From IMG/VR virus record IMGVR_UViG_3300044716_000732, positions 1 through 64,000 of that record: a stretch of 64,000 nucleotides of DNA; one strand, given 5' to 3'. The notes beneath the pieces are model-generated. The model was given only the letters and a program-made list of their open reading frames with translations, did not search any database and was not told the origin of the DNA. Source of the DNA: a virus. Every line of letters starts with the position of its first letter. Positions within the stretch are counted from its first letter, which is position 1. This document shows positions 55,554 to 61,927 of the stretch, one piece after another. The position numbers were made by a program, and so were the translations under genes.

Positions 55554-55846
55554 TGGATGAAATTATAAAAAATTTATCAAAACTATATCCAGAATTTGAA
55601 TTTAAATCAAATTTATATTCTAATGCAACCCAAAGACCAGTTGTTCAGATATATAATGTATTAAGTTGGCTGAATCAAAACCCAACAGAATTAGAAGAAT
55701 TAACCGATCAACAATGGGATAATATAGAAGTAAATGAAGTTAATATTGGAAAGTTATGGGATTGTTTAATAATGAATAGTGGGGAAATTTCATTTGATGG
55801 TGATATAAATTTCGATGCTTCTTTAGACAAGTATAATAATTTTTAA
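55553..55846 (+). CDS. small hypothetical protein (97 aa)
   Basis: 97 aa, MDEIIKNLSKLYPEFEFKSN..., acidic, alpha/beta, with a L-x-x-L-T-D-Q-Q-W-D-N-I helix. No family recognised. Confidence 0.6.
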   Translation: MDEIIKNLSKLYPEFEFKSNLYSNATQRPVVQIYNVLSWLNQNPTELEELTDQQWDNIEVNEVNIGKLWDCLIMNSGEISFDGDINFDASLDKYNNF

Positions 55847-55889
55847 AAAAACTTGCATAAAATTTTAAACATGTTAAAATTTTTATCTT

Positions 55890-56198
55890 ATGAAAAAAGA
55901 TGAAAAAATTCTTTCACAAGAAATGATAGATTATTGTGAAAGAGCTATTGAAGAGTCTAAAAAATTGTGTGATGAAATTTTAGACTCTTATAAAGGAAAC
56001 TTAGAACAAAAAGAATTTCTAAAAGAATTATCAAAAATGATGGAAATTGATAATATGATTAAAGAAAAAATAAACAATTTATCTTTTTCTGATATTAAAA
56101 ATGATAATAATATTTTAGATGAAATAGATGAAATGTTAAAACGGAAATTTAATATTTTAGATTTTTTAAATTTTACAGATGAAAAACAATTGGTTTGA
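55890..56198 (+). CDS. small helical protein (102 aa)
   Basis: 102 aa, almost all predicted helix, acidic (IEESKKLCDEILDSYKGN...). Overlaps the next small gene by 20 nt. Upstream TTGCAT...TTAAAA boxes may be a promoter. Confidence 0.6.
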   Translation: MKKDEKILSQEMIDYCERAIEESKKLCDEILDSYKGNLEQKEFLKELSKMMEIDNMIKEKINNLSFSDIKNDNNILDEIDEMLKRKFNILDFLNFTDEKQLV

Positions 56199-56286
56199 TA
56201 TTTTTTGTTGGGTTACACTAACGGTAGCAGCATTATATACTACCTTATATGCAACATATGTAATGTTAGAAGTTTTATTAAAATGA
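56179..56286 (+). CDS. single-TM micropeptide (35 aa)
   Basis: 35 aa, MKNNWFDIFCWVTLTVAALY..., one transmembrane helix. Stop overlaps the start of the next gene by ATGA, which supports translation. Confidence 0.5.
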   Translation: MKNNWFDIFCWVTLTVAALYTTLYATYVMLEVLLK

Positions 56287-56543
56287 AAACACTAAAAGAA
56301 AAAATTATAGATATATTAAATGAAGATGAAAATTTTTTATTAGCAGATGGATTTGATGATGCATTTGTTGGTATAGGTAGACAATTCGGTAGACCTATTG
56401 CTGTATATGATAGATTTGAATGTATAGAATTATTGATAAAAGAAGGAATGTCCGAAGAAGAAGCCGAAGAGTATTTTCAATTTAATGTAGAAGGTGCATG
56501 GGTTGGTGAAAATACTCCTATATTTTTAGAAAAATTATATTGA
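56283..56543 (+). CDS. conserved small phage protein (86 aa)
   Basis: 86 aa from ATG 56283. D-G-F-D-D-A-F-V-G-I-G-R-Q-F-G-R-P, then EGMSEEEAEEYFQFN and GAWVGENTPIF are highly characteristic of a small family found in many large phages; function unknown. The start (MKTLKEKIIDILNE) weakly resembles the targeting peptide. Confidence 0.75.
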   Translation: MKTLKEKIIDILNEDENFLLADGFDDAFVGIGRQFGRPIAVYDRFECIELLIKEGMSEEEAEEYFQFNVEGAWVGENTPIFLEKLY

Positions 56544-56568
56544 CAGTATGATAATTTTAATTTATAGT
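56540..56568 (+). promoter_or_regulatory. sigma70-like promoter
   Basis: TTGACA, 17-bp spacer, TATAGT, the -10 ending 9 nt before ATG 56578. Confidence 0.65.
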
Positions 56569-56577
56569 AGATAAAAA

Positions 56578-57225
56578 ATGAAAAAGAAAACCAAACCATC
56601 TAAAAAAGTATCCATAGAGTTTGATGAAAGACATCTTGGTACTCTCACAACTGCACTAGAAGTTTATTCTCGTCTTCGTTCTGGTCAAATCAAAATCGCA
56701 ATGGATACTGCTTTTTGGGATAAGGAATTGTCTTATGAGGATGGAGAAGTTCTTGAAAGCATGGTAAGAACTATTGTTTTCCATAAAGAAGAAGAATTGA
56801 TGGAACACAGAAATGCTTACTATGGTGTTGGTTGCGAGAAAATGAAAGATGGCACAGTAGCATGGGAGATTAAAAAGACCATTGATCAATATCTACACTA
56901 TCAAAGGAATGATGGTTATAGAAGTATTTGTAATGTTTCTGGTGATGGGGCTTTTCAAATTTCTGATGTTCCTATTCCAAAAATCATAGAACCTTCTCGT
57001 ATGTTGTCGGAATTTGCTTATTGGAAACCACAAAAAGAATTCAGAATTCCGCAAAGATATCAAGATCGGGTTGATAAAGCAATGAAGAATAAAGACTTTA
57101 ATTTAGTTTGGGAACTAGTAGATAAGGCGTTTAAGAATAGTTTACCGAAAGGTTCTAGTTCTAGTGTAAAAGAAGTTGCTGGAACTTACTATGTAGTAAT
57201 TACAGAACCGTATAAAATGGATTGA
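56578..57225 (+). CDS. conserved phage hypothetical protein (215 aa)
   Basis: 215 aa, basic start (MKKKTKPSKKVSIEFDERH), mostly helical. The LTTALEVYSRLRSGQIKIAMDTAF segment is reminiscent of proteins in other large phages. No catalytic motif. Stop overlaps the following HNH gene region. Confidence 0.65.
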   Translation: MKKKTKPSKKVSIEFDERHLGTLTTALEVYSRLRSGQIKIAMDTAFWDKELSYEDGEVLESMVRTIVFHKEEELMEHRNAYYGVGCEKMKDGTVAWEIKKTIDQYLHYQRNDGYRSICNVSGDGAFQISDVPIPKIIEPSRMLSEFAYWKPQKEFRIPQRYQDRVDKAMKNKDFNLVWELVDKAFKNSLPKGSSSSVKEVAGTYYVVITEPYKMD

Positions 57226-57809
57226 TGATGAATTATATCAATAAACATAATGTTTTAATTTTAAATAAACACTGGATACCCATTAACACAACTACAGCTA
57301 GACATTCTTTTTCTTTAATGTATTCGGAAAATGCGAAAGGAATAATGATAGAAGAAGATAAGGTAGTTCCGCTAGAGTGGAATGAATGGGTCAGTTTAAA
57401 TATTAATGAAACGGATAGGAAGATAAAAACAGTAAAAGGATTTGTAAAAATTCCTACTGTTATTGTTTTAAATCATTATGATAAAATTCCAAGACAAACT
57501 ATAAAATTTACACAAAAAAATTTATGGGAAAGAGATAATTTTACTTGTCAATATACTGGTAAAAAATTAACTAGATTGACAGGTAATATCGACCATGTTA
57601 TTCCTAAATCACAAGGAGGAAAAACATCATGGGAAAATTGTGTATTGGCGCATAAAGAAATAAACGCAAGAAAAGCCGATAAGACACCAGAACAAGCAGG
57701 TTTGAAATTAATAAAAAAACCATCTGCGCCTAGATTTATGCCAGTTTCTTTCTATATTAGAAATAAAGATGAAATAGAGGATTGGAATCTATTTTTAAAT
57801 GTAATTTAA
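57225..57809 (+). CDS. HNH endonuclease (bacterial type)
   Basis: 194 aa. N-terminal NVLILNKHWIPINTTTARHSFSLMYSENAKG is the typical opening of the bacterial/phage HNH family with RuvC-less architecture. The HNH core is R-D-N-F-T-C-Q-Y-T-G...NIDHVIPKSQGG...W-E-N-C-V-L-A-H-K-E-I-N. Intact catalytic His. Possibly a restriction-type or DNA-processing nuclease; less clearly a homing element than the other HNH genes because it sits in the operon's frame. Confidence 0.8.
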   Translation: MMNYINKHNVLILNKHWIPINTTTARHSFSLMYSENAKGIMIEEDKVVPLEWNEWVSLNINETDRKIKTVKGFVKIPTVIVLNHYDKIPRQTIKFTQKNLWERDNFTCQYTGKKLTRLTGNIDHVIPKSQGGKTSWENCVLAHKEINARKADKTPEQAGLKLIKKPSAPRFMPVSFYIRNKDEIEDWNLFLNVI

Positions 57810-57812
57810 TTT

Positions 57813-58100
57813 ATGGAAAATATTATTGAAGAAATTACAAAATTGACTGTTGAGTGGAGGTCTTTGAGTGGGAAAGGTCATTGTAAAGATAAAGATTTTC
57901 ATTGGTATATAGAAACCAAATGGAGTTATGGTCAACCTCCAAAATATAGTGTGCAACATCACGGTTACATTTTACACGATTTTGAGGAAATAGAATGTAG
58001 TTCTTATGAAGAAGCATTGACTGTTTTGAGAGATACTTTAAAAGAAAAAATAGAAGAAGAAAAGAAATTACAAAAAGAAAACGAAGAAAATGAATGGTAA
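57813..58100 (+). CDS. small hypothetical protein (95 aa)
   Basis: 95 aa, beta-rich with aromatic and His residues (KDKDFHWYIETKWSYGQPPKYSVQHHGY), then a Glu/Lys helix. Function unknown. Confidence 0.65.
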   Translation: MENIIEEITKLTVEWRSLSGKGHCKDKDFHWYIETKWSYGQPPKYSVQHHGYILHDFEEIECSSYEEALTVLRDTLKEKIEEEKKLQKENEENEW

Positions 58101-58806
58101 TATGAAAACATTAAACAAAAACAAACCTTTATTATTTTTAGGAGATCATCATGGAGATTGGCGATTTCTTTTTGATATCATCAGAGAAAAGAATATTGAA
58201 AATTGCAATATTATTTCTGTTGGAGATCTTGGTATAGGGTTTAAATATAAAAAAGAATCCGAATATTCTCAATCAGAGAAACTTAGCAACATGTTCAAAG
58301 AAAAAAACATCAATTTTTATGGTATTCCGGGGAATCATGATAATAGATTCTTTTTTGAAGGAAAAAATAGAATTGTCTATGAAAATTTTGAACTAATTGA
58401 AGATTATACTGTTGCAGAATATGATGGCAAATCTATTCAATTTATTGGCGGTGCTGTTTCTATTGATAGAACTTCTCGTAAAGAAGGTGTTTCATATTGG
58501 GAAGACGAAGCTGTTAAATTAGATAGAGATAAATGCAAAGAAGTTGATATTCTTGTAACCCATACTGCTCCGTCTTGGTGTTTTCCACAACAGTTTAATG
58601 AAATGGTTTATGGTTGGGCATTAGAGGACGCATATCTTATAGGAGATCTTAGTAATGAAAGAGCAATAATGGATGAGATTTTTAAACTATGTAAACCAAA
58701 ACTTCATTTATATGGTCATTTCCATAGTTCTTGGACTGAAGAGATTAATGAATGTAAACACAAACTATTGAATATTAATGAAATTTGGGAGATGCGTAAT
58801 GATTAG
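58090..58806 (+). CDS. metallophosphoesterase
   Basis: 238 aa (234 if started at ATG 58102). Calcineurin-like motifs: GDHHGD near 18, VGDLG near 45, PGNHDN near 83, VTHTAPSW near 157, and YGHFHS near 216. All metal ligands are present. Likely a serine/threonine or nucleotide phosphatase/phosphodiesterase; substrate unknown. The second phosphoesterase of the window. Confidence 0.85.
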   Translation: MNGNMKTLNKNKPLLFLGDHHGDWRFLFDIIREKNIENCNIISVGDLGIGFKYKKESEYSQSEKLSNMFKEKNINFYGIPGNHDNRFFFEGKNRIVYENFELIEDYTVAEYDGKSIQFIGGAVSIDRTSRKEGVSYWEDEAVKLDRDKCKEVDILVTHTAPSWCFPQQFNEMVYGWALEDAYLIGDLSNERAIMDEIFKLCKPKLHLYGHFHSSWTEEINECKHKLLNINEIWEMRND

Positions 58807-59035
58807 TTTAAAAAAGATAAGTAGTATTATGACAGATGCATTATCGGCAACGGAATGTTTTTTTTATAATTCTTCCGTTTATAGAGAATTTTTAGAAGAA
58901 AGAGAAGAAATTCTAAAACATAAATGGCTGGAAAGTGAAAAGAAAGGCTATGATATCGGTTATAGTTCTGCTTTAATCGATTGGGTTTTAAAACATAGAA
59001 CTAAATGGAGAAAACGTAAAAACCATGAAATCTAG
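58799..59035 (+). CDS. conserved small phage protein (78 aa)
   Basis: 78 aa from ATG 58799. M-T-D-A-L-S-A-T-E-C-F-F-Y-N-S-S-V-Y-R-E-F-L then KWLESEKKGYDIGYSSALIDWVLKHRTKW is a pattern seen in small phage proteins of unknown function. Overlaps the previous stop by 8 nt. Confidence 0.65.
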   Translation: MISLKKISSIMTDALSATECFFYNSSVYREFLEEREEILKHKWLESEKKGYDIGYSSALIDWVLKHRTKWRKRKNHEI

Positions 59036-59114
59036 TACAAAAACAATTTTAGCTGGAATAACATTCTTTTTAGTATCTTTCTTTTATTTTTGGTTGATGT
59101 TTCTTCAAAAATAG
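59025..59114 (+). CDS. single-TM micropeptide (29 aa)
   Basis: 29 aa, MKSSTKTILAGITFFLVSFF..., one hydrophobic helix. Overlaps the previous gene by 11 nt. Short, but position and composition support it. Confidence 0.45.
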   Translation: MKSSTKTILAGITFFLVSFFYFWLMFLQK

Positions 59115-59128
59115 TATATCATCATATA

Positions 59129-60214
59129 ATGAAAGTTAATCTTCCTATAGAAGAGGGTTATTTTAATATTACTCCAGATGAATTCTGTGGATTATATTGT
59201 TGGTTAATAACTCCGGAGAGAGATGCGAAATGGAATAAAAACAACCTTTTTTATAGATCTTTAATTGTTGATAGAGAAGGAAACGTGTTGTCTTCTGGTT
59301 GGCCTAAGTTTTTTAATTACGAAGAGAAACCAGATTGTTATCCGGATCCTAAAAACTTTAATGATTTGAAATATGAGGAAAAAAAGGATGGTTCTCTTTT
59401 AATTGCTGATTATGTAAATGGTCAATTCTCTATGAGAACCAGAGGAACTGTTTCTTATAGAACTCAAGAAAATGCAAAAGATTTTGAATTACTTCCGGAA
59501 CGATACCCTAAAGTTGTTGAGTTCTTAAAAGAAAATCAACACCTCACTTTATTGTTTGAAATAGTAACTCCGAGTAATGTTATTGTAATAAGACCACAAC
59601 AGTTAGAGTTTTATCTTATTGGAGCAATAAACAAAAATGGAATGGTAGTAGTTTCCTCTGCTGATTTAACCGACATCTGGAGAAAAATCGGGCCGATTCC
59701 AATGCCACAGTCTTACAATTTTCTAGATACTAATGATATTTCTAAAATCGCAGAAACCATTAAACATTGGAAGGGGAAAGAAGGAATTGTTGTTTCTTAC
59801 AATAATGGACAGAGTAGAATAAAATTAAAGTCGGATTGGTATCTTTTTATTCATAAAGTTAAATCCAAACTAAATTCTACTAAGAATCTTATTGAATTTT
59901 ATATAGAAAAAGAAATGCCATCATATGAAGATTTTTATAAAATAATTGAAACGGATTTTGATTATGAGATTGCAATTCAATTAAAACGAGAAATAGAAAA
60001 AATTTGTGAAGCAGGAGAAAAATCAAAAAAATATATTGACTATATCCTAGAAGTGGTGCATGATATAAGAAAGGTAGAAACGAGAAAAGAACAAGCCGAA
60101 ATGATAAAAAGAAATTTCCAAGAAAATTCTTCATTCGTATTTTGCGTTTTAGATGGTAGAATAATAACAAAAGAACAATGGACGAAACTTATAAATCAAA
60201 ATTATGAAAGTTAA
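59129..60214 (+). CDS. RNA ligase, T4 Rnl1-like
   Basis: 361 aa from ATG 59129. Ligase motifs in order: EKKDGSL at 84-90 (adenylated Lys), R-T-R-G-T near 111, LLFEIVTP near 148 (motif III), KEGIVVS at ~217-223 (motif IV), and IKLKSDWY at ~231-238 (motif V). The W-P-K-F-F-N-Y-E-E string before motif I is typical of T4 RnlA-type tRNA-repair ligases. In T4 this enzyme, with Pnkp, repairs tRNA cut by the host PrrC nuclease; no kinase/phosphatase gene is seen in this window. Confidence 0.85.
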   Translation: MKVNLPIEEGYFNITPDEFCGLYCWLITPERDAKWNKNNLFYRSLIVDREGNVLSSGWPKFFNYEEKPDCYPDPKNFNDLKYEEKKDGSLLIADYVNGQFSMRTRGTVSYRTQENAKDFELLPERYPKVVEFLKENQHLTLLFEIVTPSNVIVIRPQQLEFYLIGAINKNGMVVVSSADLTDIWRKIGPIPMPQSYNFLDTNDISKIAETIKHWKGKEGIVVSYNNGQSRIKLKSDWYLFIHKVKSKLNSTKNLIEFYIEKEMPSYEDFYKIIETDFDYEIAIQLKREIEKICEAGEKSKKYIDYILEVVHDIRKVETRKEQAEMIKRNFQENSSFVFCVLDGRIITKEQWTKLINQNYES

Positions 60215-60413
60215 AGAATTAATAGAAATATTGCAAAAAGAAGATCCAGAAACACTAGTGGTTGTTGATGGTTATGAAGGAGATTATACAACTCCAAGAA
60301 ATACACATCAGTTTCATGTAAAAGAACAGGAAGCAGAATGGTATTATGGTGAATATGAACCCTGTTTTAAAGAAGATCCAGACGCAATAAAAGCAATTTT
60401 ACTACCGAGATAA
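60204..60413 (+). CDS. small conserved phage protein (69 aa)
   Basis: 69 aa, with the L-I-E-I-L-Q-K-E-D-P-E-T-L-V-V-V-D-G-Y-E-G-D opening seen in many phage hypotheticals. Overlaps the ligase gene by 11 nt. Confidence 0.65.
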   Translation: MKVKELIEILQKEDPETLVVVDGYEGDYTTPRNTHQFHVKEQEAEWYYGEYEPCFKEDPDAIKAILLPR

Positions 60414-60414
60414 T

Positions 60415-60693
60415 ATGTATTTTAATATAACATTAAGAAACTTTTGCAAACCAAGAAAAGAGTTTAAAAAATATTTTTCATTTTATAAACAACTTTCCAA
60501 ATATAAAAATGTAGAATTCGAAATATTTTATGCAGGAGATAACATTTTTCAATTTCAATTAGATTTTTCTCCAATTACAAGAGATCATGGTGGATTGAGT
60601 ATAAATTTAACTTTTTTGGGGTTTGACGCAGGATTTATAATTTATGATTCTCGACATTGGGATAATGAGAATTGGTGTTGGGAAGAAAAATAA
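60415..60693 (+). CDS. small conserved phage protein (92 aa)
   Basis: 92 aa. D-F-S-P-I-T-R-D-H-G-G-L-S-I-N, then I-I-Y-D-S-R-H-W-D-N match a small phage family in memory, function unknown. Beta-rich, Phe/Tyr-rich. Confidence 0.65.
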   Translation: MYFNITLRNFCKPRKEFKKYFSFYKQLSKYKNVEFEIFYAGDNIFQFQLDFSPITRDHGGLSINLTFLGFDAGFIIYDSRHWDNENWCWEEK

Positions 60694-60695
60694 TC

Positions 60696-60800
60696 ATGAA
60701 AATAAAAAAACAAAGAGTAACAGAAAGAAAAATTGGTTCTACTAAAATTCGAAAAACTGTAACTGTTAGTATTTCTAGACCTTCTAGGAAAAAGAAATAA
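60696..60800 (+). CDS. very basic peptide (34 aa)
   Basis: 34 aa, 14 Lys/Arg, MKIKKQRVTERKIGSTKIRK.... Could bind nucleic acid. Short; starts 2 nt after the previous stop. Confidence 0.45.
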   Translation: MKIKKQRVTERKIGSTKIRKTVTVSISRPSRKKK

Positions 60801-60801
60801 A

Positions 60802-60829
60802 TTGACATTTCTACAAAATATATTATTAT
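60802..60829 (+). promoter_or_regulatory. sigma70-like promoter
   Basis: TTGACA, 16-bp spacer, TATTAT, the -10 ending 7 nt before ATG 60837. Confidence 0.6.
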
Positions 60830-60836
60830 TAGATAT

Positions 60837-61346
60837 ATGGATCATGAATTAGAACTAAAACTATACAATAAATACCCCAAAATTTTACAAGACTGTGGAA
60901 AAAGTCCCATGGAATCTTGTATGGCTTTTTGGATGGAAACGGATTCGGGCTGGTATAATCTTCTCGACAAATGCATGGAGAAACTTCAATACTTCTGCGA
61001 TCTTTGTTCAAAGAATGGTGAAGAGGTACAAGTTGTTGCTAACCAAATTAAAGAAAAGTACAGCACCCTCCGTTTTTACGTAAGTGTCTATGGTGCAAAT
61101 AGTATTGAAAATAATATCATAGATGACATCATTAATCAAGCGGAAGCAGAGTCCGCTAGAACATGTGAAGTGTCAGGAAAATATGGTGAATCTTGCAAAC
61201 GAGGTGGTTGGTATAAAACTCTCTGTTACGAAGAAGCAAGAAAGCTAGGTTATGTAGCTTGCGATGAATCGACCGAAGCATACTGGAAAGAAAAAGACGC
61301 AAAAGGAGAAAAAAATGACGACCACGAAGAACTTGGAACAACTTGA
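60837..61346 (+). CDS. conserved phage protein (169 aa)
   Basis: 169 aa. Y-P-K-I-L-x-D, S-P-M-E-S-C-M-A-F-W, D-S-G-W-Y-N-L-L, V-V-A-N-Q-I-K-E-K-Y-S-T-L-R-F-Y and a C-terminal Cys pair region (CEVSGKYGESC...WYKTLC) form the pattern of a widespread phage family of unknown function, perhaps with a zinc site. Acidic tail. Confidence 0.7.
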   Translation: MDHELELKLYNKYPKILQDCGKSPMESCMAFWMETDSGWYNLLDKCMEKLQYFCDLCSKNGEEVQVVANQIKEKYSTLRFYVSVYGANSIENNIIDDIINQAEAESARTCEVSGKYGESCKRGGWYKTLCYEEARKLGYVACDESTEAYWKEKDAKGEKNDDHEELGTT

Positions 61347-61776
61347 AGAGTTTGCGTTTTATGAAAGCGGATTATCTGCCGATGGATGTTTAGAAAAATT
61401 AGATTATTATACAAACGAAGCCATTAAAAGATACGGTAGAATTCTTGTAGAAAAACAAAAAGAAAACTTCATAAACGGATTTCAAGGATGTTGCTATACA
61501 TGCGAACCTGTTGGAATGCTTAATCAAAAGTTGGAAGAACAGCTTAGAGCAATCGAAGAAGATGGAACAGAAGAACATAACAATGCGGTAGAGCTTCGCA
61601 TGAAACTTGCAGAATCTCTTGTTAAAAATGATGAACTTAAAAAAATAGCTAGAAAACTTTACGGTACAGTTCTTCATGTATATGAATTAGCCAAAGTAGA
61701 TCCCTTGGTTGTAATCGGTCCCTCTCTATATAAAGAAGCGGCTGAAGGAGCAAAAGAATATGAAGATTTTGAATGA
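61315..61776 (+). CDS. helical hypothetical protein (153 aa)
   Basis: 153 aa from ATG 61315. Mostly helix, with a central CCYTC motif (GFQGCCYTCEPVGMLN). No family recognised. Overlaps the neighbouring genes by 32 nt and 17 nt. Confidence 0.6.
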   Translation: MTTTKNLEQLEEFAFYESGLSADGCLEKLDYYTNEAIKRYGRILVEKQKENFINGFQGCCYTCEPVGMLNQKLEEQLRAIEEDGTEEHNNAVELRMKLAESLVKNDELKKIARKLYGTVLHVYELAKVDPLVVIGPSLYKEAAEGAKEYEDFE

Positions 61777-61927
61777 AATTCTTGAAAAAATTCTATTCTT
61801 TTCGGTTATTCTTTTATTGATATTATCCGCTTTTGTTTTCAGTTATTATATACAAACACAGAGCAAATTAGACATGCAAGAATTGGAACAGATGGTAGAA
61901 CAAGAAATTACTGCTGGAAAACAATAG
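61760..61927 (+). CDS. small membrane protein (55 aa)
   Basis: 55 aa. One transmembrane helix at ~11-31, then a Glu/Gln-rich helix (MQELEQMVEQEITAGKQ). Its last 20 nt overlap, in antisense, the end of the LRR gene. Confidence 0.6.
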   Translation: MKILNEILEKILFFSVILLLILSAFVFSYYIQTQSKLDMQELEQMVEQEITAGKQ

